DNA of 64,000 nucleotides from Fonsecaea monophora. Lineage: Eukaryota; Ascomycota; Eurotiomycetes; Chaetothyriales; Herpotrichiellaceae. Location of the stretch: the NCBI RefSeq assembly GCF_001642475.1, contig NW_019173959.1, forward strand, positions 248,001 through 312,000, given 5' to 3'. Made by a program: the position numbers and the translations under genes. Of this stretch, positions 45,383 through 55,616 are shown piece after piece. Below the pieces are notes generated by a model. That model was not told where the DNA came from. It ran no database searches and was given only the letters and a program-made list of their open reading frames with translations. How positions within the stretch are numbered: the stretch's first letter is position 1; the number at the start of each line of letters is the position of its first letter.

Positions 45383-47142
45383 TCAACCCTCAGCTGCCTT
45401 CAACCCCTGCTCCAGCTCAGCGAGGTTCCACGGCACAAATCGCACCTTGTATTCTTTGGGCTGCGTCGTGAGGGACGCCGGATTCGCCACCCCCTCTATG
45501 GGGCGCGTCTCGATGAACCCATCCGGCTCGATGCGGAAACTGTTCAGCACGCGCAGAAACAACACGTAGAGCTCTCTGTACGCTAACTGCATGCCCACGC
45601 ACATGCGCCCGCCTGTACCGAAGGTGAAGATGGGGGCGTCGGGCGTCTCGAGCCAGCGTTCAGGGCGGAAGGACTCGGGGTCGTCCCACAGTTCGGGATC
45701 TACGGTTGAATGAAACAGGAAGGGTCAGTGGAATGGCTTTTGTGATGTGTCGTAAATAGCTTGTTGTCTCACTCACCCATGTTGCAGGCCCAGACGTTCA
45801 GGAACATCACTGTCCCCTTGGGGATCATCTTCTCGTCGTACACGAAGTCTTGGATGGTGCAGCGGGGCAACGATAGCCTCGTCACGGAAAAGTACCTGAG
45901 CAGGGTTTGAGTGAGTACTATGCAACTCGACAGACGAGAGCCATTCGGGAATTTCGGCCATAAATACCTCAGAATCTCCTTGATCACAGCGACCAGGTAG
46001 ATGCAGCTTTGATCATCCGCGGCATCACAAAGCGGACGGTCGGCAGGATAAATCTCACGGATTGCTTCGAGCGCCTTTTTCTGGATATCCTGTCGCTTCG
46101 CCAGCAAGGCCATCCCCCAACCCACCGCCGAGTTCATGGTGTCGAGGCCGGCCGCGAGCAAGGTGAGGTTGAGAGACTTGAGCTCCATCTCGGTGAGCTT
46201 GGCGTCTTCATCCACGAGGACGTTTCCTCGAATACACGGCTTGTTGGTGCCCTGCTTGATCCGTTTCTCCAGGTCCTTGTCGAGGATGTCAATGTACCTG
46301 TCCCGGCGAAGCTTCATCTCCACCGCTTGGGACGACTGGGTATTCCATGGGTTCAGCCGGAGGAGTGGGATATAGTCTTGCAAATTACCTGTCGTGCTTC
46401 GGAAATTGCTGATCGTGTCCTCGACATGGACTATCTCGTGGAAGAGATCATTTTGGGACTCCATTCTCGATCCCCAGTGCAGCGTGAGGCCGATGCTCAT
46501 GTTCATCCGCAGGAACAGGGGCATGGGGTTGATCCCCTTTTTCCCACAATCGCCGTATTTGAGCGCCTCGGACAGGAAGACACGGGTCTCCCGATCAAGG
46601 TGAGGGATGTAACTCGCCACGGCCGGCCGGTTCAAGGCGGATGCCACTGCTTTCCTTCTTCGTTTAAGCGAGTCAGAGTACGGACTGGTCCCGATGGTGG
46701 TGCCAGCCGTGTCGGAGATGAGCTGTTCCATCAGGTATCAATAGTGTTTGCCCCACTAACTTTTCATGGATGAGATGCTACTCACCTTGTGGAAAGTATA
46801 GAACTCTGGTCGCGAGCTGGTCGCGTGCGAGTTCTGGTTGAAGATCGCCTTGGCCGCTGCGGCCGAGTTGACCACCAGGACCGGGATGTTGCCCAGCTGG
46901 ATCTGGTAGACTGGACCGTACTGCTGGGCCCATTGGCGGTACTGCTCTGGAGCGTCCTTCTGACGGATTTGCCAGAGGTTGCCCACGATGGGTCTTCCGG
47001 GAGGGCCACCAAACTTGGGCAGTCGAGCTGACCAGCGAACGAACTCGTAGACCACGAGAGCAACTGCGCTGGCGGCCGCGAGGAGGAGGGGATACAACGC
47101 CCATCCCACCTCCTTCGACCAGGTCGTTGTGATCAGAGTCAT
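45383..47142 (-). CDS. Cytochrome P450, CYP504 family (phenylacetate / 3-hydroxyphenylacetate hydroxylase)
   Basis: Four exons, complement of 46786..47142, 45968..46722, 45777..45895 and 45383..45699, give 515 aa. Residues 13-35 are a membrane anchor, followed by the proline hinge FGGPPGRP. The oxygen-binding helix has AAGLDT (near residue 285), the ExxR is in KEILR, and the heme ligand Cys is in FGTGGRMCVG (near 444). SRPEFYTFHK, TAGTTIGTSP, STTGNLQDYIPLLRLNP and the tail PASLTTQPKEYKVRF match CYP504 as I know it. CYP504A (PhacA) 2-hydroxylates phenylacetate; CYP504B (PhacB) 6-hydroxylates 3-hydroxyphenylacetate to homogentisate. Which one this is cannot be settled by eye. The nearby fumarylacetoacetase and homogentisate dioxygenase genes support a role feeding homogentisate. 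Confidence 0.9.
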
Positions 47143-47844
47143 TGGAGGTCTTGTATCTTTGCCCAATCGTAAAGACGGCAGATTCACTCACGAACGACAA
47201 AGCGCGAGAGCATTCCAGTCTTGAAGTAGGGCCGAATGCGTTTCCCTTGGTGAACATCAAAGTATTTTATGCTCTCGTCATGTCCGTCCCCTTTTCCACC
47301 ACGGGTTAGCATATCAGAGACTCATGTCATATACATGCAATGCCGGTAAGCCGCTCAAGTCAGCTACCTGATACTCATCTTCGAGGGCGGGATCTGACAA
47401 GTTTGCTCGGAAAGCCTCCGATATTCCGTCAGGCCGCCCAAGAAATGCCATAACCAAATAATAAAATGCCACCAATGCTGGGTCAGGGTATTGCGTCATT
47501 CCGAAATCCTTGCGCAAGGTGACTGGTTCAAGGTATCCTTTGTTGAGCATTGTCAACTCGCTGTCTCTTGTCGTCGATGGGTTGGTGAAAGAGTCTTTGC
47601 TCGCAGGGTTCAGGGATAGAGAAAGATGGTTGTCCCCGACACTATTAATTAATCTGCTTAGCTTACAAAGCTAGGTGGCTATTCCTTGTACTAAGTTGCA
47701 ATAGGATTCGTCTGATTTTAGCGAGGTCAGCTTCTTCGACGCCATGTACAAGGTACTTTCTATCAATATCTATCCCTCGGCTCATCCACTGCCAGAGATA
47801 AGTGTCGATACCTGAGCCCAACGACCTCTACAATATAAGATACC
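47143..47844. promoter_or_regulatory. Region between divergent P450 and flavin-reductase-like genes
   Basis: About 700 bases separating divergent starts; a shared control region is likely. It contains one short open frame listed separately (47314-47550, minus strand). No defined binding site was recognised. Confidence 0.5.
47314..47550 (-). CDS. Small hypothetical protein (78 aa)
   Basis: A 78-codon frame with a normal ATG, MLNKGYLEPVTLRKDFGM at the start and a composition more protein-like than the background (one hydrophobic segment ALVAFYYLVMAFLG). I do not recognise it. It lies just upstream of the P450 on the same strand and could be a small gene, an exon remnant or a chance frame in the promoter region. 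Confidence 0.3.
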   Translation of the reverse strand: MLNKGYLEPVTLRKDFGMTQYPDPALVAFYYLVMAFLGRPDGISEAFRANLSDPALEDEYQVADLSGLPALHVYDMSL

Positions 47845-48654
47845 ATGTCGCAAGCCCGACGGCCGTTCAAGGAAGTGGAGGAGTCCCGCCCTGACTTTGA
47901 CCACGCTGCCCAATTCACCGTAACAAAAACTCGATCGCCGTCTTGGAACTGGGGCAACGGCGCAACCGACGGGGGCGCCTGTCTAGACAAGCAACACGTC
48001 GAGGTCGATCCCAATGAGCCAGGACGACCGGCACACAACAACTACAAACTCTTGATCTCTGCCATCGTGCCGCGCCCGATCGGGTTCATCGGGACTCGCA
48101 ACGTGGACGGCAACACACAGAATCTGGCGCCGTTCAGTTTCACACAGGTGGTGAACCACGATCCGCCCGTTTTTGTTATAGGATTCGCCGGTTCCAATGA
48201 CAAGGACACGCTGCGAAACCTAAAGGCCACGGGCGAGTGCGTCATCAACATCATCAGCGAGAATTTTATTGAAGCGGCCAATGCGGCCTCGATCGACACG
48301 CCCTACGGCCTGAGCGAATGGGACGTCTCCGGTCTGACTCCGGCCCCGTGCAAGGACGTCAACGTGTCCCGAGTTAAGGAGAGCGTCTTCAGTGTCGAGG
48401 GCAAGCTACTCGAGGTCAAGGATTTCGAGAGCCGCGTCCACAAAGGCGTCAAGTCCGGGTCTATGGCCATCATTGAGGGTGTGCGGTTCTGGATTCGCGA
48501 AGACGCATATGATCAGCAGCAGGGGACCATTGACCCCGCGGTGTTGCGACCGGTGTATCGTCTTGGGGGCATCTCTTACGGTCGAGTAACGCAGGCCTTT
48601 GAACTTCCTCGGTTCAAGTATGAAGAGAAGAAGTCTGAGCTTCCGAAGATGTAG
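47845..48654 (+). CDS. Flavin-reductase-like domain protein (FMN-binding split barrel)
   Basis: One exon, 269 aa. The core from about residue 70 (LISAIVPRPIGFIGTRN) to 200 matches the flavin-reductase-like domain: PRPIGFI on the first strand, NLAPFSFTQVVNHDPP, KDTLRNLKATGECVINI and an IEGVRFWI strand near the end. Such proteins bind FMN in a split beta-barrel and pass electrons to partner oxygenases or act as isolated flavoproteins. The first 60 residues are a polar extension typical of fungal members. It diverges from the CYP504 gene across a shared promoter region, so it probably belongs to the same catabolic group. Its electron acceptor is not evident. Confidence 0.92.
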   Translation: MSQARRPFKEVEESRPDFDHAAQFTVTKTRSPSWNWGNGATDGGACLDKQHVEVDPNEPGRPAHNNYKLLISAIVPRPIGFIGTRNVDGNTQNLAPFSFTQVVNHDPPVFVIGFAGSNDKDTLRNLKATGECVINIISENFIEAANAASIDTPYGLSEWDVSGLTPAPCKDVNVSRVKESVFSVEGKLLEVKDFESRVHKGVKSGSMAIIEGVRFWIREDAYDQQQGTIDPAVLRPVYRLGGISYGRVTQAFELPRFKYEEKKSELPKM

Positions 48655-49653
48655 ATAGACAGTACCATTACCATGTGCAGATTTTATAGATTTATTACGA
48701 GGACTGGACATTGACTACGCAGCTTTGTTGTCCTGTCGAGACGGAAATGGGATAAATGTTGGGCATTTCCACAACCAGTATTATCCCAATATTGACATCT
48801 GCCATCTCGTAACCTCTGAATATGGCTCGGGTAACGGCATTTTCAAGCTTGTTACAGTCAGCATGGTACGCAATCCCCAAAGACTCAGGGAAGTCTCAAG
48901 GTATGCGTCGTGGACTGAGTGCCCAATTCTCATTTTGTCGCGGATACCACACCAAGTTAGACTTGTACGAAAATGGTGGCCTCTTTCTCGTGGCCGGCAA
49001 GACTCCGGAGGACACGCGTTGAGAAGCCGTTCTGACAGCCCTTTCGACAACGGCGTGGATGTCCGGAAGCCGTGTCATATTCCATGTAAAACCGACAACT
49101 CAATGAGAGAGTGGTTCTCACCTTCCAACTTGCATTCACATTCTGTCCCATATCATCTCCTCCAGGACCCTCGCTAGTGAAGTGAAAATAGCTCTCATGG
49201 ACACAGTGGGCAGCATCACAACAACAGCATCAAGGATTACTTGTTTTTGTCTGTATTGACTGCGACCACAGATAGTGGATGGCTTCTTTGACATGACCCA
49301 TGTGATACCACGTCGTTTCCCCCCCAAGTTCAGGCCCCTCACAAGATGTCTGCAGTCGTCTTGAACGTTGGGATTGCAAGAAGAACGAGGCTGTCCCTGT
49401 GTCAGGACACTCTACCAAGTGGGTCTTTCGAACTGCCGTTTCCGTAACGAGGCGCAAGGCTACACTTCGGAGCCAACGGAATCTAGATGGAATCAATGCT
49501 TCGTTCCGAGTTAGACGGTGCAGCAAGATGTTAAATGAGGGGAAAGGCTACATACATGCACATGTCTAGTATCAGGCTCCTCTCGAAGCTCATTCTAGAG
49601 CTCCTTGCTTGTTCTCAGCCGCTGCTTGGACCCCTTGGGCTTCTACACCCAAC
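48655..49653. other. Intergenic spacer upstream of the fumarylacetoacetase gene
   Basis: About 1 kb with no supported gene; several short overlapping frames on both strands are unlike known proteins. The right part is the promoter of the fumarylacetoacetase gene. Confidence 0.5.
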
Positions 49654-50967
49654 ATGGCACCTGCATCATGGCTCGACATTGCTAGCGATTCTCCGTTCTC
49701 GCTCGCCAATATACCATTTGGCGTTGCTTTGTTTCCCGGCTCACAGACGCCTGTACCGGCAGTGGCCATTGGCGATCTCGCACTCAACCTGGCCATATTT
49801 TCGTCCAAGGGAGGATTCGGCGCTCTGGATGAGATCCATGAGCACATCCACGTATTCGCCCAACCTACGTTGAATGCATTCGCTGCTCTGGGTCGAAAGC
49901 TCTCAGGAGACGTCCGGCGGTATCTGCAGGATGTATTCAGAGCAGACACCCCCCACCCTCAATGCCTTCGAGACAATCGACAGCTGCGGGAAGAATGCTT
50001 GGTGCCCCTGCAACAGGTCCGGACCAGGTTGCCGTTCCAGATTGGGGACTTCAGCGACTTTTACGGAGGCATGAACCACGCCGTCAACGCGGGAGCTCTC
50101 TTCCGCGGCCAAAACGGCGCTCTACTGCCAAACTACCTCCACCTCCCTATGGCTTACCATGGTCGATCCTCGTCAATTTTCGTGTCTGGTACCCCCGTCC
50201 GCCGCCCGTGGGGCCAGATTGTAGAGGACATAAACGCGGCAGAAAAGAAACCCCTTTTCGTCCCTTGCCGGACCATGGATTTCGAGCTTGAACTCGGCGC
50301 ATTTGTCTGTGGGGGGAACCGTCCTTTCGATACGCTCTCGGTCCAGGAAGCCGAAGACAACATCTTCGGCTTCGTCTTGCTCAACGACTGGTCCGCCCGC
50401 GACATCCAAAGGTGGGAGTACGTGCCCCTGGGCCCGTTCAATGGTAAGAACTTTGCGACCACGATCAGCGCCTGGGTGGTCCTGGCCGATGCCCTGGAAC
50501 CATACCGCAAACCAGGCCTGAAGCACCCGGGGCCCCTGCTCCCGTACCTACAGGAGGCGCGGGATGATTTTACATACGATCTGCGGCTAGAGGTTCAACT
50601 GGTTAGTGGCAAGACGAGACAGACCACTACGATTTGTTCCACCAACGCGTCAGAAGGTCTTGTCTGGTCATTTCCGCAGATGCTGGCCCATCACACCGTC
50701 ACCGGCTGTGCTATGAAGCCAGGAGACCTGCTCGGTTCCGGGACCATCAGTGGCTCGACGCCCTCGTCGCTTGGGTGTCTCCTGGAAAAGACACTGAATG
50801 GGAAGGAGCCGGTACTGTTGAGCGGAGGAGAGAGCAGGACGTGGCTCGAAGATGGAGACGAGGTGATTCTACGAGCGTCTGCAGGGAATGAGAGCGATGG
50901 ATACGTCGGCTTCGGTGAGGCCGCTGGCTTGCTTCTCCCTGCGCATGCGCATCAGCATAAACTGTAG
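49654..50967 (+). CDS. fahA: Fumarylacetoacetase
   Basis: One exon, 437 aa, starting at MAPASWLDIASDSPFS, the normal family N-terminus. It hydrolyses fumarylacetoacetate to fumarate and acetoacetate, the last step of tyrosine and phenylacetate breakdown. The N-terminal SH3-like domain is followed at about residue 130 by IGDFSDFYGGMNHAVNAG, holding the catalytic His and a metal Asp. The catalytic domain continues with LPMAYHGRSSSIFVSGTP, FELELGAFV, NDWSARDIQRWEYVPLGPF and the C-terminal GSGTISG segment. This form has YGGMNHA where the usual enzyme has YSSR(E/Q)HA, so it may be a divergent paralogue with another 3,5-dioxo substrate, though the metal and His positions are kept. It lies 508 bases upstream of homogentisate dioxygenase in the same direction. 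Confidence 0.94.
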   Translation: MAPASWLDIASDSPFSLANIPFGVALFPGSQTPVPAVAIGDLALNLAIFSSKGGFGALDEIHEHIHVFAQPTLNAFAALGRKLSGDVRRYLQDVFRADTPHPQCLRDNRQLREECLVPLQQVRTRLPFQIGDFSDFYGGMNHAVNAGALFRGQNGALLPNYLHLPMAYHGRSSSIFVSGTPVRRPWGQIVEDINAAEKKPLFVPCRTMDFELELGAFVCGGNRPFDTLSVQEAEDNIFGFVLLNDWSARDIQRWEYVPLGPFNGKNFATTISAWVVLADALEPYRKPGLKHPGPLLPYLQEARDDFTYDLRLEVQLVSGKTRQTTTICSTNASEGLVWSFPQMLAHHTVTGCAMKPGDLLGSGTISGSTPSSLGCLLEKTLNGKEPVLLSGGESRTWLEDGDEVILRASAGNESDGYVGFGEAAGLLLPAHAHQHKL

Positions 50968-51475
50968 TGTTATTCTCCTATAGATGGCTTTAGTAGAAGT
51001 CTTCCCAAAGCTTCCTGCATGTATACTTTATGTGTCCCAGCCTATACCCTCTTTCAAGCTCTGGTACCACTCACTCGACTTGGCAGCTCTCGACCGCAAG
51101 CTACAACCGAGGAAAACCCTCAGTCCGCCGACTTGTGGGTATGAGAGCAGCACACGATACGGCCAACCCATCCACTTTAGCCTTAAACAGATTGAGAAAC
51201 AAGCACTTCCGTGAGGGACCCTGAGGCTCGGGAGGGGCACCAAGACGGGATGCTCGGAAAATTTCCGAGCTCCCAGAGGAAACCGACGTGGACACAGACC
51301 ATACCGAGTGTAGCGTGTGGCGAGCTTTGAATATAGGGGATAGCTATAAGGTAGGTTGCTGTATGATAATGTATAATAGTGGCTCTACCGCTGTGTAGTT
51401 GACAGATCCAAAAGTGACGAGCACCAGTAGTGTCGAGAAACAAGTCTGAATAGTTCGACTGCAGCACAGAAAAGA
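50968..51475. other. Spacer between fahA and hmgA
   Basis: No gene. Likely the fahA 3' end and the hmgA promoter. Confidence 0.5.
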
Positions 51476-52988
51476 ATGCCGTTCTCAAACTTCAAGACGC
51501 CGGAGAAATACAGATACAACACCGGCTTCGGATCATATCAAGAGTAAGTCTGCTCTGGTTTCTAATCATGGACCTCTTCAATGGCGAGACTGAGAAGGAG
51601 GCAATGAAACTCACGAGGCAACCAGATCCGAAGCAATCGACGGCGCTCTGCCGATTGCTCAAAACACGCCCCAGCGGCCGCCGTTTGGGTTATACACCGA
51701 GAAGATCTCTGGCAGCGCCTTTCAGGCTGGAAGGGGAAAGAACCAGCAGACATGGCTGTATCGGATTCTCCCTGCTGCGGTGCATCAACCTTTTGAGCCA
51801 TTGGCGTCTGATGGGGACGGCGACTCCGAAGCCACTGACACGAACTGCAACGCTTACGACAAACTGATCCGCATTCCCACCCAGGTGCGATGGGATCCGT
51901 TCGACATTGACGAGAAAGCAGACTGGATCCACTCGATGCACCTGATATGTGGCGCCGGCGACGTAGCATGCAAGACGGGCGTGGGATACTTCATCTTCAC
52001 GGCGGGCCAGTCCATGGACCCCAAGACCGCATTTTTCTCGACCGACGGTGAGCTCTTGATCATCTTGCAGACCGGGGTGCTTGATATCAGGACCGAGCTG
52101 GGCCACCTGCTCGTCCGACCGCTGGAGATCTGCGTCATCCCGCGAGGCATCCGATACAATGTGTCTCTCCCAGAGGGTCCAGTCAGGGGTTATGCCCTCG
52201 AGCTCCACCAAGGCGTGTTTACGCTGCCGAATCTGGGGCCCCTCGGGTCCTTTGGGCTGGCCAACACGCGAGACTTCCAGATTCCCGTCGCGTCGTTCGA
52301 CAACGACACAGCCGGCGGCGAATACACGGTGATCTCGAAATTCGGCGGGCGCCTGTTCGCCGCGAAGCAGGACCACTCGCCCTTTGACGTGGTCGCCTGG
52401 CACGGCCTGTACTACCCGTACAAGTACGACTTGGGCCGGTTCATGACGGTGGGGAGCATCTCGTACGACCACCCGGACCCGTCCATCTTCACGCTCCTGG
52501 CCTCGTCCGAGGGCGTGGCCGAGATGGCCATCTTCCCGCCGCGCTGGCTCGTCATGGAGAACACGTTCCGCCCGCCATGGTACCACCGTAACACCATGTC
52601 CGAGTTCATGGGTCTGATCCAGGGCGAGTACGACGCCCGGACCGACGGCGGGTTCCGCCCCGGCGGCGCGAGCCTGCACAATGTCATGGTCGGGCACGGG
52701 CCCGACAGCGCGACTCATGCGCGGGCGTCGGAAATGGAACTCGTGCCCCAGAAGGTCGGCGAGGGGAGCATGGCGTTTGTGCTCGAGTCGAACGTGTTGC
52801 TCGGGATCAGCGAGTGGGCCTGGACAAAGTCGAGCAAGAGACAGCTGAACTACAATGCTCAGACGTGGATGGGCCTGAAAAGCAACTTCAAGGTGCCGCC
52901 TGCCTCGAAGGTGAAGTCGCCCTTACTCGTCGCCGCAGGAGACTCTGAGAGGAATGGAGAAGCAGGGCTGAGGGTCAATGGCCATTAA
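51476..52988 (+). CDS. hmgA: Homogentisate 1,2-dioxygenase
   Basis: Two exons, 51476..51543 and 51626..52988, give 476 aa. This iron enzyme opens homogentisate to maleylacetoacetate. The first exon gives FKTPEKYRYNTGFGSYQE, the family N-terminus; the second starts after an acceptor CCAG with SEAIDGALPIAQNTPQRPPFGL-type sequence (positions from 51626), followed by the conserved KISGSAF and NQQTWLYRILPA. Iron ligands lie in FRPPWYHRNTMSEFMG (His and Glu) and GGASLHNVM (His). The catalytic-centre EYTVISKFGG and HSPFDVVAWHGLYYPYKYDL strands are well kept. Its position next to fumarylacetoacetase and CYP504 fits a homogentisate pathway cluster. A maleylacetoacetate isomerase is not adjacent. Confidence 0.96.
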
Positions 52989-53314
52989 GATTGTGGTCGA
53001 GTTGGGCAATATAGGTGGTAGGTATTGCACAACTGGGATATTGTGTCAAAAGCAGTCGGACGATCTTTGATGATGGAAAGCTGACGCATAATCATGAGAT
53101 TGGAAGAGTTGGAGGATACTTTGAATCCTCAAGGCATTCAGGTCGAAATAATCAACATTTCACTATCATTCTCGGTAGGATGCATGTATGAGCACATCTT
53201 TCAAGCATCAATGGTCGAAAATGGTCATTAGTTTCATCTCCTATCATAACGATATAGGTTTTCGGTCGTAATCCTCTTGTCCTCAGTCCTCAAGAACAAA
53301 ACCTAGCTCATGGG
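52989..53314. other. Spacer between convergent hmgA and DUF1445 genes
   Basis: Nothing coding; A/T-rich 3' flanks. Confidence 0.5.
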
Positions 53315-54256
53315 TTATGTGCTCGGGACAATATCCCAGTCCCTTATGTCCAGCACAATCATGTGTCCTGGAGCGTGTCCAATGACGGGACCATCCAGAG
53401 CAGCTTGCCGTACTGCCTCTTGTGGCGTGACACCACAGCCCCAGAAGACAGGAACAAATTCTTCCGCTTCGTCGCCAACACCCTGAACGAGTACTGAGCC
53501 ATCAGGCAGGATAGGACTGTCTCCAAAGTCCGGCTTGCTGATGTCCTTGATCCCCAGGCGGGTCGCGGCATCCCAACCCCAAGCAATTGGCTCGCCGTGC
53601 GTTGCGACATAACTGCGCGTGATGTCTCTGACTTTCTCGATGTCTCTTCGGCGGAACGGTCTCATCGACACCACATATGTGGACTGGCTGAAGACTCCGG
53701 CCGGGCATAGAGGAAGCGTCGTCCGGTACATGGGCACGTTCCTCCCATGTGCCATGTGGGACGGAATCAACCCTTCGGCGGCGAGTGCGGCCTCGAAACT
53801 GAATGAACAGCCGATCAAGAAGCCGACGTGGTCTTCGCTCCAAATCGAGCCGACGTCGCGACAGTGAGACTGTGCCAGCTTGCCGTCCTCGTAGACCATG
53901 TACTTTGGAAAGTCGTGGCGAAGGTCGACATCTCCTGCAATCTCTTTGCCGGTTACTCCAGGCACCCAGGATTTCAGCTCATCCCATCTTCCCACTTCCT
54001 TGGACTCGGCCAGCAGGGGACACGGGACAGGGTTCCTCTTGCATAACAACCGGAAATCCGCTGCAAACCGCGACGGCAGCGCGATCAGGTTTGCCTGGAC
54101 GTAAGTGGGCGCGGCGCCGGATGTCTGCTTGTCATACGCACCGGTTCTCGCAGCGAGACGAATGCTTTCTCCTGTGTCTCTGGTACTCGACTCGGTCTTG
54201 GTTGGTTTGTGCAGATTTGGCTGGTCGACGGCCTGGTCAAGCGCGATGGGAGCCAT
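53315..54256 (-). CDS. D-glutamate-cyclase-like / DUF1445 protein
   Basis: One exon, 313 aa, starting at MAPIALDQAVDQP (no ATG further upstream in frame). The family (PF07286) includes mitochondrial D-glutamate cyclase of animals and bacterial proteins called putative hydro-lyases. Diagnostic stretches are YVQANLIALP near residue 50, FLIGCSFSFEAALAAEG near 147, NVPMYRTTLPLCPAGVF near 170, VVSMRPF, and KPDFGDSPILPDG in the C-terminal half. The GC-SFSFE element is the family hallmark. The substrate in fungi is unknown. Its place among aromatic-catabolism genes is unusual and may mean it acts on a pathway by-product, or it may be there by chance. Confidence 0.9.
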   Translation of the reverse strand: MAPIALDQAVDQPNLHKPTKTESSTRDTGESIRLAARTGAYDKQTSGAAPTYVQANLIALPSRFAADFRLLCKRNPVPCPLLAESKEVGRWDELKSWVPGVTGKEIAGDVDLRHDFPKYMVYEDGKLAQSHCRDVGSIWSEDHVGFLIGCSFSFEAALAAEGLIPSHMAHGRNVPMYRTTLPLCPAGVFSQSTYVVSMRPFRRRDIEKVRDITRSYVATHGEPIAWGWDAATRLGIKDISKPDFGDSPILPDGSVLVQGVGDEAEEFVPVFWGCGVTPQEAVRQAALDGPVIGHAPGHMIVLDIRDWDIVPST

Positions 54257-55286
54257 CGTAAACAAGGTTGAAGGGATGACAACGGGTACGTCCGCTGCCC
54301 TCGTAATCGAGATACGTGGTATATCAGCGATATTCTGCGAGTGGCATTCAACGACTCTCTCTCCTGCTGTTCTTCTATACGGAGTACTTGTGTTGCAAAC
54401 TCTCAAGAAATGAAATCACAAACAACTCCTCGCCTCCTACTGAATAAAAGTCGCTCTTCTCCGGTACGAGCAGGGCATACGTCAAAGCCATAGTGATCGG
54501 CAACCTGGCACATGGTAAAGCGCTGTTCTTTCTCCACGTTGGAGACCGAGACCCCGACGGATTCGGTAAGTATCTTTCCTTGAGCATGTCTGCCGCAGAG
54601 GGCTGCCTTCCCCTGGTTCGACATGGTGCGGGTCACCAGAGAGAAAAGGAACCCCTTTCTAATACACATCGGCCGCCGCTCAGTTGAGTGCGCATTTGAA
54701 CCTGTGAGAGGAGACCCCTACCTGCTTGTTTGCCATTCGGCGGATCCAGCATGTCTCCACGTTCTTTAAGAGTTACCTCAGACTGCTAGTGGTGACTTAG
54801 GAATGACCCGAGCAGGGTTCCTTGATCTCGGATTGCGGCTAGATCCGGAATTCAGGCGAGGTTTCCGAGTGAAAGTAGAGGCGTGGGGCGCAGAGCATTG
54901 GTGTGCTGCTCTCCTATCTACACACTCGCGGCTGATTGTCCTGGTGGACAGTAGAATACATGGCTCAATGGGTGTTCTTCTTAAGGCGAAGGAGGAGAGG
55001 GAGTAGAGGAGGCGATAATCATGGGTGTTGCGGGCCAAGGAGACACATGAATATACGTGCTACGATTTCCCTCGGGAACGCGCAAGAAGGAAAGGGAGAG
55101 ACAGTCCCTGCAATTGCTAGAGCAAGCTCTTGTTCGAAATTTCCTGAGTAGTATATCTGTATTTCCGTAGATTTGTGTTCGATTCAGAGTCGCTGGTCAC
55201 AGCAGATCTCCTATCCTTCTTGTATGGACTCATGAACGCCCTCTTCTATCGACATCCCTTTCTCTGACGACCACGAGAGTTGTGCC
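54257..55286. other. Intergenic spacer
   Basis: Promoter of the DUF1445 gene on the left. A minus-strand frame at 54403-54624 (MSNQGKAALCGRHAQG start) is open but shows no family signature, and I do not call it. Nothing else is supported. Confidence 0.5.
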
Positions 55287-55616
55287 CTAATAGGAAGACT
55301 TCGCCACGAGCGGGCCTCCGAGGAAGATTGGCTGTTTGTTGCAGAAGTTGGGGATATCTCCCAAGACCGGCTTTGCGTCTTCCGAGGACATGGCCGCACC
55401 CATCTGCTCGGGGCTATCCCAAACCAAAGTCCCTCCCACAACAAACTTGGGTGGCGTGCCGTCTGGACCGGGCTTGTATTCGAGCACCTCCCATTTTACG
55501 AGACCGTGTTTCTTGAAGGCACTCTCAACTAGCGGCATGTGCGTCTTGAGGTAGTAATCCAGGTCGAACTTGGTGTCGGGGTCATTTGGGTAGAGGACTG
55601 TCGCGTGGAAAGGCAT
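55287..55616 (-). CDS. EthD-domain protein
   Basis: One exon, 109 aa. EthD proteins form a dimeric alpha-beta barrel of about 100 residues; members help degrade ethers in bacteria and act as cyclases, decarboxylases or lactone-handling enzymes in fungi. MPFHATVLYPNDPDTKFDLDYY opens the first strand, YLKTHMPLV has the conserved HMPL, and AMSSEDAKPVLGDIPNF closes the domain. It fits a complete domain with no extension. Its neighbourhood suggests a role with aromatic intermediates, but that is an inference. Confidence 0.92.
   Translation of the reverse strand: MPFHATVLYPNDPDTKFDLDYYLKTHMPLVESAFKKHGLVKWEVLEYKPGPDGTPPKFVVGGTLVWDSPEQMGAAMSSEDAKPVLGDIPNFCNKQPIFLGGPLVAKSSY

Noticed and set aside
54403..54669. 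Minus-strand frame with an internal ATG
   Set aside because: Slightly protein-like but no recognisable motif; left as unassigned.
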